Shown in pieces: positions 1 through 9,540 of a stretch of DNA of 64,000 nt. Origin of the DNA: Capra hircus (lineage: Eukaryota > Chordata > Mammalia > Artiodactyla > Bovidae); assembly GCF_001704415.2 (NCBI RefSeq), contig NW_017189851.1, positions 434,001 through 498,000 of the forward strand, written 5' to 3'. Position numbers and translations under genes: made by a program. Numbering within the stretch: position 1 is the first letter of the stretch; each line of letters opens with the position of its first letter. The notes under the pieces were generated by a model. It did no database searches, was not told the DNA's origin, and worked only from the letters and a program-made list of their open reading frames with translations.

Positions 1-402
1 GAGCTCTGGGGGCAAGAGGTGGCTTTGAGTGGTGATGGAGAAGCCAAGCTGGGGACAAGTGGCCACTAGGCCAGGACCAGGGCAGGCCCTTCACCCCAAA
101 GTCAGCAGGGGTATCACTAACAGCACAGGCTCTGCTCTGGGGAAGGAGGGGGAGGGGTACTAGGCAGGGAGGGTACATCTGATTGGGCACAGCCTGGCAA
201 AAGCCCTCCATGTAAGCGGCACCAGCTCTGGCTTCAGCTGGCAACAGAGAGGCCCAAGGTGGGGATAACAGGTTCTTTTTGGGGAGAGGCTATTGTTGGG
301 GACATGGAGGCTTACCCATGCCCCTCTTGGACCGCGGACCTCACACCCATGCTAACTGGGCTGAGCCCTTGCACCTGCTCCACCCCCCCCCCCCCCCGCC
401 AG
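1..402 (+). other. SEPTIN5: SEPTIN5 intron, 3' part
   Basis: Non-coding sequence upstream of the first recognisable SEPTIN5 exon. It ends in a long C-rich polypyrimidine tract (about 381-397) and an AG acceptor at 401-402. Earlier SEPTIN5 exons lie outside the window. No other gene or repeat was recognised here. Confidence 0.7.
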
Positions 403-1244
403 GAGAGCGCACCCTTCGCTGTTATCGGCAGCAACACGGTGGTGGAGGCCAAGGGACAGCGGGTCCGGGGGCGTCTGTACCCCTGGGGGATCGTGGAGGG
501 TGAGTCCAGGCCTGGGGCACAGCCTTTGGGGGGGAAGGCTCCCCTGGACCGGTGGCCCACTCACCGGCCGCCCCCGCCCGCAGTGGAGAACCAGGCGCAC
601 TGCGACTTCGTGAAGCTTCGCAACATGCTAATCCGCACGCACATGCACGACCTCAAGGACGTGACCTGCGACGTGCACTACGAGAAACTACCGCGCGCAG
701 TGCATCCAGCAGATGACCAGGTGCGCGGCCCCCCGCCCCGCCCCGCCCCGCCCCGCCCCGCCCCGCCCCGCCCCGCCCGCCCCGCCCCCCCCCGCCCCGC
801 CCCGCCCCCGCCCCGCCCCCGCCCGGAGGTGCGAGAGCCCCAGGGCCGGCTGGTGTCGAGGGTCAGCCCGGCCTCCAGCAGCCTCGTCCCCGGTGTCCAC
901 CCTGCAGCAAGCTGACGCAGGACAGCCGCATGGAGAGCCCCATACCCATCCTGCCACTGCCCACGCCTGACGCCGAGACTGAAAAGCTCATCAGAATGAA
1001 AGATGAGGAGGTGGGCGGAGAGCAGGGGCGGAGCCATGGTGGGTGGGCGGGGAGAGGGGAGGGGCCAGGCTGGGTGGTGGAGCCAGGCTGGTGGGCGGGC
1101 AGTGGGGGCGGAGCCAGGCTGGGCGCGGGGCAGGCCCCGCCCTCCGCTCGCTCACACCGCCCCCTGCCGCTCCTGCCCCGCCCCCAGCTAAGGCGGATGC
1201 AAGAAATGCTGCAGAAGATGAAGCTGCAGATGCAGGACCAGTGA
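403..1244 (+). CDS. SEPTIN5: Septin-5, C-terminal four coding exons (partial gene)
   Basis: Septin-5 is a GTP-binding cytoskeletal protein that forms heteropolymeric filaments and binds syntaxin on presynaptic and platelet secretory membranes. Exons seen: 403-499, 584-720, 908-1010 and 1188-1244 (stop TGA 1242-1244), all with GT/AG borders. The translation gives the septin-unique-element region (ESAPFAVIGSNTVVEAKGQ; RGRLYPWGIVE), then VENQAHCDFVKLRNMLIRTH, then a short C-terminal helix (EKLIRMKDEELRRMQEMLQ) ending in MQDQ, as in vertebrate SEPT5. About 130 C-terminal residues are present; the N-terminus and the GTPase P-loop are outside the window. The exon at 584-720 has one extra A in the run 685-687. 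As written, this shifts the frame within the conserved DVHYEN segment, but removing it restores phase with the next exon, so an assembly error is likely. The next gene downstream is GP1BB, on the same strand. Confidence 0.93.
725..828. repeat. (CCCCG)n simple repeat in SEPTIN5 intron
   Basis: A near-perfect 5-bp CCCCG/CCCGC tandem repeat fills the 5' half of the intron between the exons ending at 720 and starting at 908. The long low-complexity ORFs on both strands here (Pro/Ala/Arg or Gly/Ala/Arg) are products of the repeat. Confidence 0.9.
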
Positions 1245-2080
1245 CGGCCGCAGCCCACGCGCCATAACTGTGCTGCCGGCGTCCGGGCTGGCCCTTCCCA
1301 CCCCTGGACCCCGACGGGCCTGGACTCGACACCGGATTCGTCTGGGTCACCCATAGGCCCGGACGCGACCCCCCACCCCGGAGTGGCCCAGACCTGGTTT
1401 TTTCCCGCTTGTTCTCAGAGACGCTGGGTCACAGCCCCCAGCCAACCCTAATTTATTGTCAGCATCGGCCCCTCCCCCCGTTTGTACCTGCTTCCCAGCG
1501 GCCTGGACGGTGGCACCCCCACATTCAGTCGTCTTTGGTTTTGAGGCGCTGGATCTGAGTTGGGTGGTGACTTCTGAGATCTGCCCCCAACCGGAAGGTC
1601 ACTGAACTGACTCCAGGCCCTATTTACATGGGCGGGAGAACCAAGGCAGCGTGGGGGTGGGGGGCCGATCCCCGGGACCCTGGCCTGTTTCCCTACTCGG
1701 AGCCTCCCTTTGGGCCCCCGTGGGCCAGGGCCTTCTTACCCCTTCCGCCACTCACCAGGCACCTCTGCGCACAGGTTGGGAGCGGAAGTGATTAGGCTCC
1801 CTCCCGATCTAAGGAGGTCAGCTGGCTGCAGGGGACAGTAACGCGGCCGGGCTTCTCAGTGAATGCCCGCGCGCCTCCCCCGCAGCCCGGCCCGGCCCAC
1901 CCTTTGCCCATCAGCGGCGGAAGGCCTGCTCTCCGCAGCAGCGCTGTCGCTCTGGGTCCCTGGTCCCCGTCCTTCCACCCGCATGATCCCTGGCCCCGAG
2001 CCCCGTTCCCCAGTGTGTCCCGTTGTGAATGCTGCACCCTGTCCTGGTGACAGGAGAACAATGTTGGTGAACGTCGAAGA
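1245..2080 (+). other. SEPTIN5: SEPTIN5 3' UTR and SEPTIN5-GP1BB gap
   Basis: No coding potential of a recognised family follows the SEPTIN5 stop. No AATAAA or ATTAAA was found between the stop and the GP1BB start. The only plausible hexamer noticed is AACAAT at 2057-2062. The 3' limit is inferred from that weak signal. Confidence 0.6.
2057..2062 (+). terminator. SEPTIN5: Imperfect poly(A) signal AACAAT of SEPTIN5
   Basis: AACAAT lies about 815 bases after the SEPTIN5 stop and about 260 bases before the GP1BB start codon. In human, a non-consensus signal at this place is reported to be used inefficiently, giving a long SEPTIN5-GP1BB read-through mRNA. Position and hexamer are seen; use in this species is inferred. 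Confidence 0.6.
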
Positions 2081-2139
2081 GGGTGTCCGAATGGTCTGTG
2101 CGCCCCGGGAGCGAGGGGCCGGAAGCCCGGTCGGCCGGC

Positions 2140-2323
2140 GACCTGGCGATAGCGCTCTATCTGCGCCGGCGGCTCGGCCTCGGGGTTATTTCTGGCGGGG
2201 TGGCCGTGTTGTGGTCGGTTCGGCAGGCGCACCAGGGCCGGGGAGGGGCTGGGCGGCCTTATCGCCCTGTTCCGCGACCACCGCCCGGCGCTCCAGAGCT
2301 CGCCCGGTCGCCGACCTCTCGCC
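2140..2323 (+). promoter_or_regulatory. GP1BB: GP1BB proximal promoter with GATA motifs
   Basis: The sequence before the GP1BB ATG has a GATA consensus on the reverse strand (CTTATC, 2258-2263) and further GATA-like words (GATAGC near 2147, TATCTG near 2159), with GC-boxes and GGAA (ETS core) near 2110. GP1BB is a megakaryocyte gene controlled by GATA-1 and ETS factors, and a GATA-site mutation in the human promoter causes Bernard-Soulier syndrome. No TATA box is evident. The transcription start is not resolved. Confidence 0.55.
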
Positions 2324-3143
2324 ATGGGCTTCGGTGAGTCTGGGGTCTGCCCGGGCCGCGCGCTCCCCGAGGACATCTGGCGGGGAGGCTTTTGGTCCTC
2401 TGGGCTGCAGTCAGAGCGGTTCGGGCCAGACCCGGAGGACGCTTCCAGCAGGCGGGCGGGTGGCAAGGCTCGCGGGCGGTGGCGATGCCGCCCGGGACCC
2501 CGCGGGCCGGGCTCACTGCGGCGCTTGCCTTCCAGGGCCGCGCGGGGCGCTGAGCCTGCTGCTGCTGCTGCTCGCGCCGCCGGGCCGCTCGGCCGCGGGC
2601 TGTCCCGCCCCGTGTCGCTGCGCGGGGACGCTCGTGGACTGCGGGCGCCGCGGCCTGACGTGGGCCTCGCTGCCGGCCGCCTTCCCGCCAGACACGACCG
2701 AGCTGGTGCTGACCGGCAACAACCTGACGGCGCTGCCGCCCGGGCTGCTGGACGCGCTGCCGGTGCTCCGCGCCGCGCACCTGGGCGCCAACCCCTGGCG
2801 CTGCGACTGCCGCCTGGTGCCGCTGCGGGCCTGGCTGGCCGGCCGGCCCGAGCGAGAGCCCTACCGCGACCTGCGCTGCGCCGCGCCCCCCGCGCTGCGG
2901 GGCCGCCTGCTGCCCTACCTGGCGGAGGACGAGCTGCGCGCCGCCTGCCCGCCCAGCGCCCTCTGCCGCGCGGCGCTGGCGGCGCAGCTCCTGCTGCTCG
3001 GCCTCGGGCTCCTGCACGCGCTGCTGCTGGCGCTGCTGCTGTGCCGCCTGCGGGGCCTGCGCGCCCGCGCCACGCGCCGGAGGCCGCCGAGCGCGCCGCT
3101 GGCCGCCGAGCACGCGACCCCCGAGCCGAGCGACTGGCGCTGA
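2324..3143 (+). CDS. GP1BB: Platelet glycoprotein Ib beta chain
   Basis: Subunit of the platelet GPIb-IX-V receptor for von Willebrand factor; a type I membrane protein disulphide-linked to GPIb alpha. Coding exons 2324-2333 and 2536-3143 (intron 2334-2535, GT/AG) encode 205 residues (human 206). Visible in order: hydrophobic signal peptide (1-25, poly-Leu core); Cys-rich LRR N-cap (CPAPCRCAGTLVDC, from residue 26); a single leucine-rich repeat with the N-glycosylation sequon in TGNNLTALPPG; LRR C-cap (NPWRCDCRLVPLRAWLAGR); juxtamembrane Cys residues for the inter-chain disulphide (AACPPSALC); a Leu-rich transmembrane helix; and a basic cytoplasmic tail. The start is fixed by the tiny first coding exon typical of this gene. 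The reading frame is intact. The distal tail (ending EPSDWR) differs from human and lacks the RLSL phosphorylation motif. Confidence 0.97.
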
Positions 3144-3297
3144 ACCGTGCGGCCAGGCCCCCTCCCCCGTCCTCACGATCTCCCAGACCTTCCTCCCCGG
3201 CGGCCCCGCGCAGGGGCCCGACTGCTGCGCCACCGCTGGCCACACGCACCCACGCCTGGGCCTGGACCGAGGAGCCCCCTACACTGTCTGCGCTGCC

Positions 3298-3303
3298 AAT
3301 AAA
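3298..3303 (+). terminator. GP1BB: GP1BB poly(A) signal AATAAA
   Basis: Canonical AATAAA 155 bases after the GP1BB stop, consistent with the short GP1BB 3' UTR. The same site would end SEPTIN5-GP1BB read-through transcripts. Confidence 0.85.
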
Positions 3304-4839
3304 CCCTGCTCCCCACCCGACCGATGTGCGCCGTGTGCCGCGGAGTCCCTTCCCAAACCCAGGAAGAGCTGGGGGTGGGGGGTGTGGGGCGGGTCCCACA
3401 TGGCAGCTCATACACCTCCATATCACCTCCTGCTGGGGGCACAGGCGCGAGCCAGTGAACTCGCCTGCCCCAGACTCTCCCCAAAGTTCAAGTGGGGAGG
3501 TGTGGAAGGGCTGGAAGGACAGCGCGCACCTGGGGAGTGGGGGTGAGGACAGCGTGGGGACAGTCGGAACCCCACAGGCGGTGCCTGTGCTGAAAGCACG
3601 TGCTCGGAGTGGAGGTTTCTGGGCACCAGGGCGGGTCTGCCAGGTGGCTCCAAGGAAGGTTCAGGGTGTGAGGTGCCCCAAAGCATCAGGAGTGCTTTGC
3701 ACCAGGGATGGTGAGGGCAGCCAAGGGCTCCAGCAGGACCTTCCTGGGCATTTGAGTGAGAAGATCTGGAGAGCAGGTGAGGAGGGGTGAGCCTTATGAG
3801 CTGGGGTCCACAGAAGCTCCCTGCAGGCGTGAGGAGGCACGGGGGGGTTGCAGGGTCTCTGAATCATGTCCTCCACCTGGCTGCCACCTCCTGCAGGAAG
3901 GCACCCCTGACTGCTTCTCAGGCCCTGGTCTCCCCCATCCCAGGGCCTGGAAAATCCTGAGTACGTGCCCCAGTGTGGCTGAGGCTGCTAAGCTGGACCT
4001 GGTGGCCCCAGAGAGAGGGCGATGCTTTCCCCACTTCCGCTCTAGGTGTGGCCCCCACCTGTCTGGCCCTGTGAACAATGAAGGCTGCTGATGAGGAGCC
4101 TGGGGCCTGAGCCCCGGCTCCCGGGCCCAGGAAGGCCCCTGGCCCCGCTGACCCGGTCGGGGAGGCTGCCACTGACACGGTCTGTCTCAGCCTTTGTGGG
4201 ACAAGACAGATGGCCCTCCGGCCGGGCCGATGCTATCTCGGGGCTGCCGGTGGGACGTGAGGTGGGAGCCACCCCCTCCTTTGTGGGCAGGTGCGTGGCA
4301 TCCGGCCCATTGTGGGCTGCAGCTGACTGTCCGCTGTCCATCCAGGCTTATCACCAGATCTGGGACAACAGCCCCTTCTGCACAAAGAAATGACCCCTGC
4401 CCCCTAGGGAGTGGCCCGGAGCCCTGGTGGGGGTCAGAGGTAATAGTCATCGCGCAAGATACTCAAGTCACCCCCTAAACTCAGCCCCAGTACAGTCCAG
4501 GAACGGGGTGTCCCCCCTTCTTTCCACAGCAAGAAACCTGATTCCAAGGGGGGTCTCCCTGCTGGGCCCCAGAGCTTTCTCCGTAGCTGCCCTAGGGGCA
4601 GAGCTGAGACCAGGCCCCAAGGACCCCGTCTCCTCCTCTCTCAGGCCTCTGCGGGGCAAATGCAGGGCCTGGGGGGGCCCCATGCTAAGACAGGGAGGCC
4701 TCCCTGGGCTACGGGACAGGTCCCCGCAGGAACTGGGTGAGCCCAGTAGTGATCAGGAGCCCAGCCTTCCGCCAGCCGCGAGATAGTATGTACTGTGTGG
4801 CAGTTGAGGGAGAGGAGGAGGGAGGTGATGGGTGACACT
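3304..4839. other. GP1BB-TBX1 intergenic, GC-rich unique sequence
   Basis: No recognised gene, RNA or young repeat. The short ORFs on both strands are low-complexity and have no family resemblance. Confidence 0.5.
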
Positions 4840-5135
4840 AGGTGGTGGCAGGAAGTACATGTTTGTTGAGAGTCTTGCATTTGCGTAACTTAAAGTTGGA
4901 CGAGCTCTTCCTAAGTCCTTAAAGTCACACTTATTAGAGAAAAACAATTATCATGTAATCTAAGAAAAACGGACCAAGAGGGCCTCTTGTTCTCAATTTC
5001 CTGAGCTGTCTGGCGTCTGAAGTGGGTTGAAGTTTTAAAAAGCTCCAATCAGAGCTATCGAGCCAGGGGAAGAGAAATCGATCCCCCCGCTCGCAGCTAA
5101 TTACCCTCTCAGGCACAAAGGGGAGAGCAAGCATC
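4840..5135. promoter_or_regulatory. AT-rich islet, candidate conserved non-coding element
   Basis: An abrupt AT-rich patch with homeodomain-like (ATTA, TAAT) and forkhead-like (TGTTTGTTG at 4860) words inside GC-rich flanks, with no repeat-family similarity recognised. In this interval AT-rich unique islets are typical of constrained regulatory elements. Constraint itself cannot be seen from one sequence. Confidence 0.3.
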
Positions 5136-5139
5136 TGCC

Positions 5140-6850
5140 ATCGCCGGAAGGGTAGGAGCAGGACATATCCCCGTCGTGTTAACCTTCGCGCGGTGCACTC
5201 AGGCTCCGTCGGTACTATGGCAGCTGCCCTGGGCCCAAGTGTTGTGGCACGCCGAGAATTGCTGGGGGGGAGCAGCAGTCAGGCCATTGTTAATGCTCAG
5301 GAGTGAACAGCAGGATGGGCACGGCTGGAACTCTGGACGGGAGCCAAATTCCAATGCTGGGGCTGTCTGTCCTGCCCTCCCGTACGGCCCCACGTAGTCG
5401 AACCATACCGTCTCCCTTTCACGATTTGCCTGAACTCGTTAATACATCCGTCAGCTCGCCCCATGCGATAAATGCAACATGTCCCATAGGGCCTCTTTGG
5501 CAGTCTCCCAGCACCGTACCGGGGGTGCGAGGTGCAACGGCAAAGAGGGACCTCGTGCTCCCCTGCGACTGCTTCCTAACGATGCGGTGCCCGTGGAATT
5601 TGCCTCAGCCCGACAGCTCCCCATGAGAACCATGTGAGTGGTGCCGGTCAAATGGAAGCAATGGGCAAGTCATCAAAAGCTCTCCCGACCACCAAGCGCA
5701 TCTCATCGCCTCCCTCCCGTTGCCTCCTTCTGGGCCTCCTCGCTGTCGTTCCCTTTGAACTTGCTCTTCTTCGCTCCATGCCATAGCGAGGATGCTAATT
5801 ATCCACCGTGTGGCTCCAACGCCGCGAGCCCTGTTCCCCCGGTTTTTCGGCATCAAAGGCTGGCTAAAGGATGAGAGCATGTGTCACCGTGCTGTTCCAG
5901 CATTGGCAGTCGCCCTCTGGGCGGCTCAATGATCTGAATACTCTCTACCCAAGGTTGATCAGGTTCCCTTTATGGGACAGGGCGGACTCCTTAGCGGACT
6001 AGTGCCTTTAGGATGCCGTTTTTGATCCCCTCAAGTTTGCTGTGTCCGCAATGTGCCGGAGCTACTTCCCAGGAGAGTCGCCTTGGCGTCAACCACCTAC
6101 CCGGAGGTCCAATTCCTCTATGAGGCCAAGGCACTCAGAACTGTCTTGTCGCCGCAAGTCTCTAGTCCTGAACCCAACACCTGGTCCGCAGCCTCTTCTC
6201 CTTGTGGTGTGAGTGGTGGGGCCACAAACTGTTGAATTGCGCGCAAGCATTCCACATATGGACGAGTAAGAACACCCTAGACCCTGAGAGAGCAAAGAAC
6301 CCATGGGGAGCGCTCCTTCTGAAACTAAGATGGACTCCCTAGTGCGCCCAGGCAACCAGCAATGTCCTGCTTTTCCGTGGTACTTTACGTCTGCTGGCCT
6401 CGCTAAGACGCCTTTATGTCAATAGCTTCTCTTCCCCCTGGTACTAGGTAGAGAGACAAATACCACGAACGGCCCTTAACTGCTTCCCGCAATTGTCCAT
6501 CTGGCCATCACCGTGGCCTCTGGCCTCCTCAGACATTACTGGATGGCCGCCACCCGACTATACTACTTGCATTGATCTTTATTTTATTATCGAGAGGGGA
6601 TTGCCGTGCTTTTCTTTATTCTTCAAACGCTTTGGAAGAACTTTATTACATCTAGTTGGCCAACTTTCAAGCCTGTCGGACAGCTCACATGACGGGCGGG
6701 AGCCTCAATGCAGGCTGGTTTGTGTGGCCTACCTACGCGTGAGTTGGCATGGCACGCTCTTGAACTGTTTTGTAAGATTTTTTACGAAAGGGAAATTGGT
6801 CGCGCATGTACAGTTGGTGAGTGGATATGCTGCCCTAGTGGCGGCAAGGA
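5140..6850. other. Compositionally distinct island of unknown origin
   Basis: About 1.7 kb that differs sharply from its flanks: roughly balanced base composition, many CpG dinucleotides that have not decayed, few homopolymers and no G/C-rich tracts. The longest open frames are about 120 codons and match no family. No tandem periodicity, splice-bounded exon, primer-binding site or reverse-transcriptase motif was found. On the - strand AATAAA-like words occur near 6590-6640. Candidates are an old long terminal repeat or ERV fragment, a satellite-like unit, or foreign or misassembled sequence. None is demonstrated. Confidence 0.4.
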
Positions 6851-7106
6851 GAGTCTGAGGCTTCGCTAATTCTGGGGCCATCTTGCACCGACGCGTACAA
6901 GATCGCCTCCTCAGGCTCGGGCGCCGTGCCGGCCCGACGCTCGCACATCCCTGGCGACTGAAGGACGCCCGAGGGGTGCCTAGAGGCGCTGAGTCCCTGC
7001 AAGGCACGCGGCGGCCCAGCCGGACACAGCCCCTGACCAGCGGCGCGGAACCTTCCTGCAATGGGCAGACGCCGCGGCCGGTCCTCCCCGGAGCGCGGCC
7101 TCAGCC

Positions 7107-7123
7107 CGGCAGCAGAGGGCGCT
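7107..7123 (+). promoter_or_regulatory. CTCF-like motif
   Basis: CGGCAGCAGAGGGCGCT resembles the CTCF core consensus, including the AGAGGGCGC heart of the motif. It lies at the left edge of the GC-rich block between GP1BB and TBX1. This is a motif match only. Confidence 0.4.
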
Positions 7124-7179
7124 CGCGATCTGGCCGAATGGCCTGCGCGGGGCGCAGGAGCCCAGGGGCGCGGGGGACG

Positions 7180-7570
7180 GAGGGGCGCGCGGGATTGGAG
7201 GGGCCGGGGCCCAGGGGGTGGCGGCGGGGTTGAGGTAGGGCGGAGGGGCGCGGGGGAAGGAGGGGCGCGGGGGACGGAGGGGCGGCGGGGGGACGCAGGG
7301 CCGCGGGGGGACGCAGGGCCGCGGGGGGACGCAGGGCCGCGGGACGCAGAGCAGGGGCCGCGGGGGGACGCAGGGGCGCGGGGGGCACGGAGGGCGCGGG
7401 GGACGCAGGGGCGAGCGCGGGGGACGAGGGGCGCGGGGGGACGGCAGGGGCGCGGGGGGACGCAGGGGCGGGGGGGCGCAGGGGGGGGGACGGAGGGGCG
7501 CTGGGGAACGGAGGGGCGCGGGGGACGCAGGGGCGCGGGGGGACGCAGGGCCGCGGGACGCAGAGCAGGG
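7180..7570. repeat. G-rich minisatellite (GGGGGACGCAGGGGCGCG-like units)
   Basis: Irregular tandem units of about 16-19 bp built from GGGGGACGCAGGG(G/C)CGCG. Array length is likely variable between individuals, and it is a likely collapse or expansion point in assembly. Confidence 0.85.
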
Positions 7571-7743
7571 CTGCGTGCGCTGGCTGGGGCGGCCTCGGGG
7601 TCCGCGGGGCGCTCCGGTCGGGGCGGGGCAGGGACGGGGCGCCCCCCGCCCCGCATCGACAGCCGGTCGCGGTCGCGGGAAGATAAGGCGCTTCTTCCGC
7701 CGGGCGGCAGCGGCCCGGGACTCAGCCCAGTGAGCCCGCGGCG

Positions 7744-7785
7744 CGGTGAGCACTTATTGAGTCCCTGCTGTGTGCGGCGGAGCGC
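7744..7785 (+). repeat. MIR-like core fragment
   Basis: GAGCACTTATTGAGTCCCTG followed by CTGTGTGC resembles the 3' core of ancient MIR SINEs. Short and weak. Confidence 0.3.
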
Positions 7786-8606
7786 GGACGGGCCGGCGGG
7801 GGCTGCGGGGGCGCACGGAGGGGGCCGTGAAAGGCTGGCCTCGCAGCCTGCCGGGCGCCCTGGGAGAGGGGCCCCTCCCGACCCGGCCGGCGGCGGAGCG
7901 CGGTCCCCGCGGCCTCTCCAGCCTGCGGAGGGGCCCGCCGCCCGCTGGGGACGAGCTCCGAGGGCCCCTCGGACGAGGCCCCGGGAAGGGCTGGGGCCAG
8001 GCCCTGGCCGTGCTGGGGGTGGGCCCGCTGCCCAGACGGAGCAACAACATTGGTGTGGGTGGCGGGGCCCTGGGGGCCCATAGCTCAGCGCACCGTCTGC
8101 GCCCACCCCCGGCGTTTCCGATGGAGGGCAGGCAGCGGGTGATAAATCACCAGAGCCCAGCCCCCCCACCGGGGCGGTCGTGGGGAAGGGGGGCTCCGTG
8201 TGACAGAGACGGGCCTAGAGCTGGGAGACGCCGGCCTCAGAGACAAAGCAGCTCCTGCCGCCCGCTGACCGCAGGGTCCCTTTGCCGACCCCCCACCCCG
8301 GGCGCCCCTCCAGACGCCTCTCCACCGGCCCATCTGGAAACCAGCTGAGAACCACCGCACCCCAGCCTGCTGACCCCCAACGAGGGGGAGGGGGGAGCAA
8401 GAGCAAGGCCTTGGCAGCCACAACTCCCTCCCCCGGGCGACCGTAAATCAGCGGGGGGCTCTTTCCAGCACCCCCCCAGGCTGAGGGGGTATGTGGGGTC
8501 CCTGGCCCTGGTGACTGGGCCCAGCCCTGGCTGTGTCCCTCTGTCCTTGAACTGTCCTTGGTAGATGCCCCCACCCAGCTCTCTGCAGCACAGTCACCAG
8601 TCCTGG

Positions 8607-9540
8607 GCTGTCTACACCCAGCACTGTCTACAATGGGCCTGTATATATCCGGTGCTGTCTGCACCAGGGCCGTGTACACCAGGTGCCGTCTACATTGGAG
8701 CTGCATACACCCAGTGCTGTCTACAGCCGGTGCTGTCTACGGCAGGGCTGTGTACACCCGGCGCTGTGTACACCCGGCGCTGTGCACCCGGTGCTGTCTA
8801 CACCCAGGGCTGTGTACACCTGGCGCTGTCTACAGTGGGGCTGTGTACACCCGGTGCTGTCTACACTGGGGCTGTGTACACCCGGCGCTGTGTACACCTG
8901 GCGCTGTCTACACTGGGGCTGTGTACACCCGGTGCTGTCTACACCCGGCGCTGTCTACACCCAGGGCTGTGTACACCTGGCGCTGTCTACAGTGGGGCTG
9001 TATACACCCACAGTCTACACCTGGTGCTGTCTACACTGGGGCTGTGTACACCCGGCGCTGTGTACACCCGGCGCTGTCTACACCTGGTGCTGTCTACACC
9101 TGGCGCTGTCTACACCCGGCGCTGTCTACACTGGAGCTGTCTACACCCACTGTCTACACCTGGTGCTGTCTACAGCAAGGCTGTCTACACCCGGTGCTGT
9201 GTACACCCGGTGCTGTCTACACTGGGGCTGTATACACCCACTGTCTACACCTGGTGCTGTCTACACCCAGTGCTGTCTACAGCAAGGCTGTCTACACCCG
9301 GCGCTGTCTACACCCGGCGCTGTGTACAGTGGGGCTGTATACACCCATGGTCTACACCTGTTGCTGTCTACACCCGGCGCTGTCTACGGCAGGGCTGTGT
9401 ACACCCCGTGCTGTGTATACCCGGTGCTGTGTACAGCCGGTGCTGTCTACACCTGGTACCTGGGCTGTGTAGCCTGTCTACACCTGGGCGCTACGGTGTT
9501 ACACCGTGTACACCCAGCACTGTCTACGCTGGACGCACAG
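8607..9540. repeat. 16-bp minisatellite, about 55 units
   Basis: Tandem array of a 16-bp unit, typically CTGTCTACACCCGGCG or GTGTACACCCGGCGCT, with variants CTGGGG, CAGTGGGG and CCACAGT. Perfect spacing is easy to see at 8750-8785. Because 16 is not a multiple of 3 and the units carry no stop, all three + frames stay open (304, 393 and 413 codons). They encode cyclic Cys/Leu/Ser/Thr/Pro/Gly/Ala/Val/Tyr peptides. No start context, splice border or family supports translation. Confidence 0.93.

Larger units (their letters stand above)
6850..8100. other. CpG-island-like GC-rich block
   Basis: Extremely GC- and CpG-rich segment beginning sharply at the edge of the preceding island and containing a G-rich tandem repeat. 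The long ORFs (up to 444 codons on the - strand) are Pro/Arg/Ala or Gly/Arg low-complexity readings and are not accepted as genes. It could be a promoter-type CpG island for an unannotated transcript, but no splice-bounded exon was identified. Confidence 0.45.

Noticed and set aside
1792..3426. 544-codon - strand ORF antisense to GP1BB
   Set aside because: Arg/Ala/Gly/Pro-rich reading of a CpG island opposite a well-supported gene; no family resemblance or splice logic.
6835..8169. 444-codon - strand and 340-codon + strand ORFs in the G-rich block
   Set aside because: Both strands are open because of low-complexity GC-rich repeats; the peptides are Pro/Arg or Gly/Arg strings.
8607..9540. CRISPR-like regular array
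   Set aside because: Units are contiguous and near-identical with no spacers, in a vertebrate genome; it is a minisatellite.
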